This document shows, piece by piece, positions 1 to 5,227 of a DNA stretch of 5,227 nt. Made by a program: the position numbers and the translations under genes. A model generated the notes under the pieces. The model ran no database searches. It was not told the DNA's origin and worked only from the letters and a program-made list of their open reading frames with translations. Source of the stretch: DASRTE01 sp050743145. Lineage in GTDB: Bacteria; Actinomycetota; Actinomycetes; Jiangellales; Jiangellaceae. The stretch is from positions 1 to 5,227 of the forward strand of contig JBOGDU010000098.1 in NCBI GenBank assembly GCA_050743145.1, given 5' to 3'. The number at the start of each line of letters is the position of its first letter. The stretch's first letter is position 1.

Positions 1-1679
1 AGCGTGACGGGCTCGGGCTCGACCCCGAGTCGCTGTGGCTGCTCGAGCGGTACCACACCGACTTCGTCCGGGCCGGCGCGCGGCTCACGCCGGCCGACCA
101 GGACCGCCTCCGGGCACTCAACGAGGAGCTCTCCACTCTCGCTGCCAGGTTTCAGCAGCAGTTGCTCGCGGATACCAACGCATCGGCGGTGGTCGTCGAG
201 GACGCCGGTGCGCTCGACGGCCTCTCCAAGGACACCGTTGCCGCAGCGGCCGAGGCGGCGCACGCCCGCGGCCTCGACGGCTCCCACGTGCTGAGCCTGG
301 TGCTGCCGACCGATCAGCCGGCGCTCGCGTCCCTGACCGACCGCGCCCTGCGCGAGCGCGTGTTCCGCGCGTCAGTCAACCGCGGTCGCAACGGCAACGC
401 CCACGACACGTCTGCGGTGCTGCTGCGGATGGCGGCGCTGCGTGCTGAGCGGGCCCGCCTGCTCGGATACACCGACCACGCCGCCTACGTCGTGGCCGAC
501 GAGACCGCCCGGACCACCGACGCCGTCTCGTCGATGCTCGAGCGGCTCACCCCCGCCGCGGTGGCCAACGTCAGGGCGGAAGCCGACGACCTGCAGGCCG
601 TGCTGGGCGACGGCGTCAGGCTGCGCGCCTGGGACTGGGCCTACTGTGCCGAACAGGTGCGGCGGGAACGGTACGACATCGACGCCGCCCGGATCCGTCC
701 GTACCTCGAGCTCGAACGCGTCCTGCGCGACGGCGTGTTCGCCGCGGCCGGAGCGCTCTACGGGCTCCAGTTCACCGAGCGTCATGACCTGCCACGTTTC
801 CACGTCGACGTCCGGGTCTTCGAGGTGTCGGAGGAGGACGGATCGCCCCTCGGGCTCTACCTCGCCGACTTCTACGCCCGGGAGTCCAAGCGTGGGGGCG
901 CCTGGATGAACAGTTTCGTCGAGCAGTCGGAGCTTCTCGGCACCCACCCGGTCGTCGTCAACACCTTCAACATCACCCGCCCGGCGGACGGCGAACCCAC
1001 ACTGCTCACCTTCGACGACGTCCGGACCATGTTCCACGAGTTCAGCCACGCCCTGCACGGGTTGTTCTCGTCCGTGCGGTACCCGCGTTTCTCCGGCACC
1101 AACGTGCCCAGCGACTTCGTCGAGTACCCCTCGCAGGTCAACGAGATGTGGGCGCTGTGGCCCGAGGTCATCGCGCGGTACGCCGTCCACCACCGCACGG
1201 GCGAGCCGATGCCGCAGGACCTCGTGGACCGCATCCTGGCCGCCCGGCGGTTCAACCAGGGGTTCGTGACTACCGAGTACCTCGCGGCCGCGCTGCTCGA
1301 TCAGGCATGGCACCGGCTCGAAGCCGACGACGAGCCCGGCAATGTCGAGGCGTTCGAGACGGCCGCCCTCGAGAAGGCCGGCGTCGCCCTCGACACCGTC
1401 CCCCCGCGATACCGGAGCACGTACTTCGCCCACATCTTCGCCGGCGGCTACAGCGCGGGTTACTACTCGTACATATGGAGCGAGGTGCTCGACGCCGACA
1501 CCGTGGAGTGGTTCGTCGAGAACGGGGGGCTACACAGAGAGAACGGCGACCGCTTCCGCCGGGAGCTGCTCTCCAAGGGCGGCAGTGTCGACCCCATGAC
1601 GGCGTTCCGCACCTTCAGGGGACGCGATCCACGCATCGAGCCCCTGCTGGAGCGCCGCGGCCTCGCTTCCTCCCCATGA
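1..1679 (+). CDS. dcp: Peptidyl-dipeptidase Dcp (M3 family zinc metallopeptidase), 5' end outside the window
   Basis: Zinc-dependent oligopeptidase of the thimet oligopeptidase/Dcp family, probably cytoplasmic, which removes C-terminal dipeptides from short peptides in peptide turnover. The gene is cut by the left edge. The first whole codon is at position 3 and about 558 residues are present, against roughly 680 in full Dcp proteins, so around 120 N-terminal residues are missing. The TTG at 162 is not the start, because good family sequence continues upstream in frame. The HExxH zinc site is HEFSH at 1035-1049, and the third zinc ligand is the Glu in VEYPS at 1122-1124, 29 residues after the first His. 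The substrate-binding loop HIFAGGYSAGYYSY begins at 1431 and has His and three Tyr at the family spacing (+6, +10, +13). The C-terminus FRGRDPRIEPLLERRGL is typical. The stop codon lies in the left arm of a large inverted repeat. Dcp is preferred over oligopeptidase A (PrlC) because of the loop and C-terminus, but the two are close relatives. Confidence 0.93.
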   Translation, partial: RDGLGLDPESLWLLERYHTDFVRAGARLTPADQDRLRALNEELSTLAARFQQQLLADTNASAVVVEDAGALDGLSKDTVAAAAEAAHARGLDGSHVLSLVLPTDQPALASLTDRALRERVFRASVNRGRNGNAHDTSAVLLRMAALRAERARLLGYTDHAAYVVADETARTTDAVSSMLERLTPAAVANVRAEADDLQAVLGDGVRLRAWDWAYCAEQVRRERYDIDAARIRPYLELERVLRDGVFAAAGALYGLQFTERHDLPRFHVDVRVFEVSEEDGSPLGLYLADFYARESKRGGAWMNSFVEQSELLGTHPVVVNTFNITRPADGEPTLLTFDDVRTMFHEFSHALHGLFSSVRYPRFSGTNVPSDFVEYPSQVNEMWALWPEVIARYAVHHRTGEPMPQDLVDRILAARRFNQGFVTTEYLAAALLDQAWHRLEADDEPGNVEAFETAALEKAGVALDTVPPRYRSTYFAHIFAGGYSAGYYSYIWSEVLDADTVEWFVENGGLHRENGDRFRRELLSKGGSVDPMTAFRTFRGRDPRIEPLLERRGLASSP

Positions 1680-1730
1680 TCATGTCGACTTTGCTGCCGT
1701 ATGAGCCCGCAAAGTCGACATGATCATGGG
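1673..1730. repeat. Long inverted repeat (22-nt perfect arms, 14-nt loop) overlapping the dcp stop codon
   Basis: The left arm is 1673-1694 and the right arm 1709-1730. They are perfectly complementary around a 14-nt loop at 1695-1708. After one mismatch (1672/1731) pairing continues for about five more pairs, two of them G-T/G-U (1667-1671 with 1732-1736). The arm core is ATGATCATGTCGACTTTG, only 7 of 18 G+C, much lower than the surrounding genes. Each arm contains two smaller palindromes, ATGATCAT and GTCGAC. The dcp stop codon TGA is at 1677-1679, inside the left arm. It could act as a transcription terminator for dcp, a dispersed REP-like or MITE-like repeat, or a binding site for a dimeric protein. 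It has no downstream T-run, so it is not a classical intrinsic terminator. Confidence 0.85.
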
Positions 1731-1803
1731 AGGGAGACGATTTCGTGGCACATGGCGCAGCCGTGATTGCCGGCGCGCGGGAGAGGCGCGGAGACCGGAT
1801 CGC

Positions 1804-1830
1804 GGAAATTGCCGTGCCCTGTTCGACGTT
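1804..1830 (+). promoter_or_regulatory. Candidate ECF-sigma (SigR/SigH/SigE-type) promoter of the sigma factor gene
   Basis: GGAAA at 1804-1808 is followed after 19 nt by GTT at 1828-1830 (CGTT from 1827). This resembles the GGAAT-N18/19-GTT promoters used by actinobacterial SigR/SigH/SigE-type sigma factors. Transcription would begin near 1836-1840, giving a leader of about 35 nt before the ATG at 1873. In mycobacteria sigB is driven by such sigma factors, which fits the gene downstream. The motif is short and can occur by chance in GC-rich DNA, so this is a candidate only. Confidence 0.35.
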
Positions 1831-1862
1831 GACATAACTGTCCACGCCAACGCCACAGACCG

Positions 1863-1869
1863 AAGGAGG
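1863..1869 (+). promoter_or_regulatory. Ribosome binding site of the sigma factor gene
   Basis: AAGGAGG is a near-perfect Shine-Dalgarno sequence that ends 3 nt before the ATG at 1873. This spacing is shorter than usual. The next in-frame ATG at 1885 would be 15 nt away, which is too long, so 1873 is the better start, although initiation at 1885 (four residues shorter) cannot be excluded. Confidence 0.75.
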
Positions 1870-1872
1870 CCG

Positions 1873-2844
1873 ATGGCGAGAGACATGAGCACCCGCACTG
1901 CCAAGCGGCGTCGTTCCGACAGCGACGAACCCGACCTGGTGGGGCAGTACCTTGCCCAGATCGGCTCGACCCCGCTGCTCAGCGCCACCGAGGAGGTCGA
2001 GCTCGCCAAGCGAATCGAGGCAGGGGTGTACGCAGCCGCACTGCTGCGCGCCGCCGACGCCGGTGAGTCGACGGTGAAGCCGGCCCGGCGCCGCGACCTC
2101 GAGGCCGTCGCCCGCGACGGCGAGGCCGCTCGCGATCACATGATCCGCGCGAACCTCAGGCTGGTCGTGTCGGCGGCCCGCAAGCACTCGCGTCGGGGCG
2201 TGCCCTTCCTCGACGTGGTCCAGGAGGGCAACCTGGGCCTGATCCGTGCGGTCGAGAAGTTCGACTACGCGAAAGGCTTCAAGTTCTCCACCTACGCCAT
2301 GTGGTGGATCCGCCAGGCGATCGAGCGAGGCCTGGCCGAGCAGAGCCGCACCGTGCGGCTACCTGCGCACGTGTCCGAGGTCGTCTCCAAGCTGAACCGC
2401 ATCGATCGCGACCTGCAGCGCATGCTGGGCCGCGACCCGACCGTCGAGGAAATCGCGGAGGAGGCAGGCCTGCCGGTCGAGCGCGTCGTCGAACTGCGCC
2501 GCGTCTCCCGCGACGCCGTCAGCCTCGACATGCCGATCGGCGACGACGGCGAGACCAGCCTCGGCGAGCTGATCGAGGACGACGACTCCGTCTCGGCCGC
2601 CGACATCGCCGAGCGCCACGCGCTCCTGGACGAGCTCGACGGCCTGTTGGCCACCCTGACGCCGCGCGAGGCCACCATCATCAGCCTGCGTTTCGGGCTG
2701 CGCGACGGCCGCCAGCACACCCTGCAGGAGGTCGCCGACCAGGTCGGCCTCACCCGCGAGCGGGTGCGCCAGCTCGAGAAGCATGCTCTCGCCAAGCTGC
2801 GCGACCCGCAGCGGCACGAACCTCTGCTCGCCTGGGCCAGCTGA
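1873..2844 (+). CDS. Group 2 (SigB/HrdA-D-like) sigma-70 family RNA polymerase sigma factor
   Basis: This 323-residue factor directs RNA polymerase core to -10/-35 promoters. It lacks the long region 1.1 and acidic N-terminal extension of the principal sigma factor, so it is a group 2 (principal-like, usually non-essential) sigma. Region 1.2 covers about residues 21-51 (DLVGQYLAQIG to ELAKRIEAG). Regions 2.1-2.2 cover about 86-132 (ANLRLVVSAARKH, DVVQEGNLGLIRAVEKFDY). Regions 2.3-2.4 cover 133-166 (FKFSTYAMWWIRQAIERGLAEQ), region 3 about 167-245, and region 4 about 250-310. The region 4.2 helix-turn-helix TLQEVADQVGLTRERVRQLE keeps the -35-contacting residues R295, E296, R299 and Q300. Residue 151 is Glu where RpoD has Thr. 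The start is chosen from AAGGAGG at 1863-1869. The length matches mycobacterial SigB (323 residues), but SigB, HrdA, HrdC and HrdD cannot be separated here, so no symbol is given. Confidence 0.95.
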   Translation: MARDMSTRTAKRRRSDSDEPDLVGQYLAQIGSTPLLSATEEVELAKRIEAGVYAAALLRAADAGESTVKPARRRDLEAVARDGEAARDHMIRANLRLVVSAARKHSRRGVPFLDVVQEGNLGLIRAVEKFDYAKGFKFSTYAMWWIRQAIERGLAEQSRTVRLPAHVSEVVSKLNRIDRDLQRMLGRDPTVEEIAEEAGLPVERVVELRRVSRDAVSLDMPIGDDGETSLGELIEDDDSVSAADIAERHALLDELDGLLATLTPREATIISLRFGLRDGRQHTLQEVADQVGLTRERVRQLEKHALAKLRDPQRHEPLLAWAS

Positions 2845-2874
2845 CCCGGCCCGCCCTCCAACGCCGGCATCCAC

Positions 2875-3741
2875 CTACGCCAGCGGTGAGACCGCGCCTT
2901 CCGGTGCCTGCGTGCCTTCGGGCAGGAGCAGTGCGGCACCGATCAGGAAGCACAGCGCCCCGACGGCGGTGAAGGCATTGGTCAAGGCCGCACTGATCAT
3001 CGCGTCCGTCGACGGGACGACGTAGGACGCGACCGCGGCGATCCCGAACGCAAGGCAGCCCAGCAGGTTGACCGTGACGATTCGCGCTTCGAGCGTCCGG
3101 GTCGGCAGAGCAAAGAGACGGCCGGAAACCTCGACGTAGGCGAGGTAGCCGGAGACCAGGAAGCAGATGGAGCCGAACGCGTCCGGGCGCCACACCAGTT
3201 GGTCGTACGAGGTCGACTCGATGCTCACTTGCAGTGCCCGGAAGGTGGTGATGTTGAAGAACACCGTTCCCGCGAGCTGGACGCCGCTGCTCCACCAATC
3301 GATCCGCCGAGGTTCGAATGTCACGACTCTCAGCCGTTCGGCACGTTTGCCCGGGCCTGGGTCGGCGTTGATCGTCTCCAGCCACTGAAGCGTCGCCGCC
3401 GACGTGAACAGCAGGGAGCCGCCGAAGAACACCGCGGCGTCCGCCTCCGGGCCGACCAGGTCCAGGAACCATGGCAGCGGAGCGACCAGAAAGCAGGTCG
3501 AGCCCGCGACGAACAGGACTCCGATCCACCACGACGCGTGGCGAGCCGCCTTCCGGACGCCTTCGCGCCTACGGTGTACCCGCGAGAGCAGTGACACGTG
3601 CTTGCGATGGGCGCGAGACGACCACTGGAACGTGGCCCCGTCCGAGTGCATGTAGGTCACGTGGGTCGTGAACGGGCCGATCGAGCGGCGCGCGACCGGA
3701 GTCCAACCCGGTGGCGGATTCGGGTAGGGAGCGCCGGACAT
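2875..3741 (-). CDS. Multi-spanning membrane protein of unknown function with three hairpin repeats, downstream of gadB
   Basis: I do not recognise this 288-residue protein with certainty. The N-terminal 70 residues are hydrophilic and basic, containing HSDGATFQWSSRAHRKH (32-48) and an Arg-rich stretch (54-67), and probably face the cytoplasm. About six hydrophobic segments follow: roughly 72-93, 104-120, 152-170, 188-205, 222-242 and 252-273. They form three similar hairpins. The second helix of each ends in an ungapped 15-residue repeat: GSLLFTSAATLQWLE (108-122), GSICFLVSGYLAYVE (190-204) and GALCFLIGAALLLPE (261-275). The first two hairpins also begin alike, with WW at 71-72 and 149-150. 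The pattern is reminiscent of small YrhK-type membrane domains, but this is only an impression. There is no signal peptide, no transporter signature and no enzyme motif. The start is 10 nt after the gadB stop with only a weak Shine-Dalgarno (GAGCAG), suggesting translation coupled to gadB; Met31 is an alternative start. Confidence 0.8.
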   Translation of the reverse strand: MSGAPYPNPPPGWTPVARRSIGPFTTHVTYMHSDGATFQWSSRAHRKHVSLLSRVHRRREGVRKAARHASWWIGVLFVAGSTCFLVAPLPWFLDLVGPEADAAVFFGGSLLFTSAATLQWLETINADPGPGKRAERLRVVTFEPRRIDWWSSGVQLAGTVFFNITTFRALQVSIESTSYDQLVWRPDAFGSICFLVSGYLAYVEVSGRLFALPTRTLEARIVTVNLLGCLAFGIAAVASYVVPSTDAMISAALTNAFTAVGALCFLIGAALLLPEGTQAPEGAVSPLA

Positions 3742-3751
3742 CGCGCGCTGC

Positions 3752-5140
3752 TCAGTGATGAAAAGCGGCCGCGCTGTCGCTGTCGTGAACCGGTTGCGGC
3801 TGTTTCACCAGCCGGGGCAGCTGACGCTTGAGATCCGCGACGAGCATGTCGGCCAGATCGTGGCTGAAGCCCCGCCTGACCACGAACCGCAGGGCTGCGA
3901 GGTCCTCGCGGTTCTTCGGGAACGTGTACGCCGGCACCAACCAGCCGCGCTCGCGCATGGCGTTGGAGACGTCGAAGACGGTGAAGTTGTCGATGCCGTC
4001 CTCGAGCCTGACAGCGAAGACCGGTAGCTCGTCCCCTCTGGTGAGCAGCTCGAACGGCCCGAGCTCGGCGACCAGGCCGGACAGCCGGGTTGCCACCTCC
4101 CGGCCATACCGCTGCACCTTGGTGTATCCGTCGACACCGAGGCGGAGGAAGTTGTAGTACTGCGTGACGACCTGCGCGCCGGGGCGGGAGAAGTTGAGTG
4201 CGAACGTGGGCATGTTGTCACCGAGGTAGTTGACCCAGAAGATCAGATCCTCCGGCAGCGCTGCCGCGTCACGCCAGATGATCCAGCCGACGCCGGGGTA
4301 GACCAGCCCGTACTTGTGGCCGGAGGTGTTGATCGAGCTCACCCGCGGAAGTCGGAAGTCCCAGGCCAGGTCACGGTCCAGGAATGGGGCCACGAAAGCG
4401 CCCGAGGCCCCGTCGACATGCACCGGGACGTCCACGCCGGACCGCGCCTGGTAGTCGTCGAGCGCCGCGCAAATCTCTGCTACCGGCTCGTACGAGCCAT
4501 CGAAGGTCGAGCCGAGGATCGCGACCACGCCGATCGTGTTCTCGTCGCAGACCTTGACGGCCTCCTCCGCCGAGAGGTGAAAGCGATCGCCCTCCATAGG
4601 GACGAGTCGCATTTCCACGTCCCAGTAGTTGGCGAACTTCTCCCAGCACACCTGGACGTTGATGCCCATGACCAGATTGGGCTTGTCGGCCGCCTTGCCT
4701 TCAGCGACACGCTTCTTCTGCCAGCGGCGCTTGAGTGCCAGGCCTCCGAGCATCGCCGCCTCACTCGAGCCGGTCGTCGAGCAACCCGTCGCCTGCTCCC
4801 CGTCCGGGGCGTTCCACAACCGGGCCAGGATGTCCACGCAGCGCATCTCCAGTTCGGCCGTCTGCGGGTACTCGTCCTTGTCGATCATGTTCTTGTCGAA
4901 ACACTCGGCCATCAGCTTGTCGGCCTGCGGCTCCATCCAGGTGCTGACGAAGGTGGCCAGGTTCGTCCGGGCGTTGCCGTCGAGCATCAGCTCGTCGTGG
5001 ATGATCTGGTAGGCAACGTCGGGATCCATCGAGGACTCGCGCAACCGGTGCCGTGGGATGGTCTCGCCCTCCGTGGTGAACAGCGGATCGACCGACAAGG
5101 CCGTGGGCCGGGTGGGCGATTTCGGATGTTTCAGGCTCAT
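3752..5140 (-). CDS. gadB: Glutamate decarboxylase, PLP-dependent
   Basis: It converts L-glutamate to GABA and CO2 with uptake of one proton, in the cytoplasm, serving acid resistance and GABA metabolism. The 462 residues compare with 466 in E. coli GadB and align along the whole length. The PLP-binding lysine is K276 in SINTSGHKYGL, the same number as in E. coli. Other conserved residues are H275, D243 in HVDGASG (pyridine nitrogen), Q163 (ring stacking), S126-S127-region GSSEA (124-128), T212, and T63 and D87 in LDGNARTNLATF and NMIDKDEYP (substrate side). The start is fixed by AGGAGG at 5149-5154, 8 nt before the ATG. The N-terminal 20 residues are basic and lack the acidic residues of the E. 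coli N-terminal helix. The C-terminus ends AAAFHH, similar in position to the SFKHT tail of E. coli, whose His465 closes the site at neutral pH. It is probably first in an operon with the membrane protein gene that follows. Confidence 0.97.
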   Translation of the reverse strand: MSLKHPKSPTRPTALSVDPLFTTEGETIPRHRLRESSMDPDVAYQIIHDELMLDGNARTNLATFVSTWMEPQADKLMAECFDKNMIDKDEYPQTAELEMRCVDILARLWNAPDGEQATGCSTTGSSEAAMLGGLALKRRWQKKRVAEGKAADKPNLVMGINVQVCWEKFANYWDVEMRLVPMEGDRFHLSAEEAVKVCDENTIGVVAILGSTFDGSYEPVAEICAALDDYQARSGVDVPVHVDGASGAFVAPFLDRDLAWDFRLPRVSSINTSGHKYGLVYPGVGWIIWRDAAALPEDLIFWVNYLGDNMPTFALNFSRPGAQVVTQYYNFLRLGVDGYTKVQRYGREVATRLSGLVAELGPFELLTRGDELPVFAVRLEDGIDNFTVFDVSNAMRERGWLVPAYTFPKNREDLAALRFVVRRGFSHDLADMLVADLKRQLPRLVKQPQPVHDSDSAAAFHH

Positions 5141-5148
5141 CGCGAGTG

Positions 5149-5154
5149 CCTCCT
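5149..5154 (-). promoter_or_regulatory. Ribosome binding site of gadB
   Basis: On the minus strand AGGAGG lies 8 nt upstream of the gadB ATG (5138-5140). This is a full-consensus Shine-Dalgarno at optimal spacing and decides the gadB start. The remaining 73 nt to the window edge (5155-5227) hold no convincing promoter or gene that I can see. Confidence 0.88.
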
Positions 5155-5227
5155 AGCTGCGCACGGGTTGCGTCGGCGCGGCCACAACGGATCTGGCAGT
5201 ACCTCATGCAAACACTCGACCCAGGTC

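Noticed and set aside
372..1433. 353-codon open frame on the minus strand opposite dcp
   Set aside because: It is an antisense shadow of a GC-rich gene. The opposite strand encodes a clear M3 peptidase with its zinc site, while this translation shows no recognisable domain.
1829..1834. TTGACA as the -35 box of a housekeeping promoter
   Set aside because: No TANNNT-like -10 is found 16-19 nt downstream, where the sequence is GCCACAGACC-like. The hexamer overlaps the GTT of the candidate ECF promoter instead.
1720..1872. Upstream extension of the sigma factor reading frame to an ATG at 1720
   Set aside because: The frame is open, but this ATG lies in the right arm of the palindrome. The added residues are Arg-rich and unlike sigma factors, and a clear AAGGAGG precedes the ATG at 1873.
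2834..2852. GGGCC/GGCCC hairpin at the end of the sigma gene as a terminator between the convergent genes
   Set aside because: The stem is only 5 bp with no T-run, and such short G/C stems are frequent by chance in DNA of this composition.
2750..3532. 260-codon open frame on the minus strand overlapping the membrane protein and the sigma gene end
   Set aside because: It runs in another frame across two better-supported genes. Its product is Arg/Gly/Pro-rich, without hydrophobic segments or motifs, typical of a shadow frame.
5155..5227. gadB promoter with TTGCAT-like -35 on the minus strand
   Set aside because: The hexamer exists, but the sequence about 17 nt further on has no acceptable -10, and most of the promoter region may lie beyond the window edge.

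Overview
The window is GC-rich throughout. Its genes show the strong G/C bias at third codon positions, the AGGAGG-type ribosome binding sites and the HrdB/SigB-like sigma factor expected of a high-GC actinomycete. I cannot assign a genus from the sequence alone. Almost all of the window is coding. There are four protein genes: one partial at the left edge and three complete. I see no tRNA, rRNA, CRISPR array, insertion sequence or phage gene.

Layout from left to right. (1) Positions 1-1679, plus strand, hold the 3' part of a peptidyl-dipeptidase Dcp-type M3 metallopeptidase; its N-terminus lies outside the window. (2) Positions 1680-1872 are intergenic. They begin with a long, nearly perfect inverted repeat (1673-1730) whose left arm contains the dcp stop codon. 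A candidate ECF-sigma-type promoter (1804-1830) follows. (3) Positions 1873-2844, plus strand, encode a 323-residue group 2 (SigB/HrdA-D-like) sigma-70 factor. (4) Positions 2875-3741, minus strand, encode a multi-spanning membrane protein of unknown function, built from three related membrane-hairpin repeats. (5) Positions 3752-5140, minus strand, encode glutamate decarboxylase (GadB). (6) Positions 5155-5227 are the gadB upstream region, in which I see no convincing promoter.

How the parts may work together. gadB and the membrane protein gene are 10 nt apart on the same strand, so they are probably one transcript with gadB first. GadB consumes a proton while turning glutamate into GABA, which usually serves acid resistance or GABA metabolism. 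No GadC-type glutamate/GABA antiporter is visible here; the co-transcribed gene encodes a different, unrecognised membrane protein. The sigma factor gene converges on this pair with only 30 nt between stop codons. The candidate ECF promoter suggests a stress cascade in which an ECF sigma factor drives a group 2 sigma factor, as known for sigB in mycobacteria, but this is inferred from sequence only.

The window is mostly ordinary housekeeping and stress-response content. The items most worth a second look are the palindrome at 1673-1730, the three-repeat membrane protein paired with GadB, the candidate ECF promoter, and the His-ending C-terminal tail of GadB.
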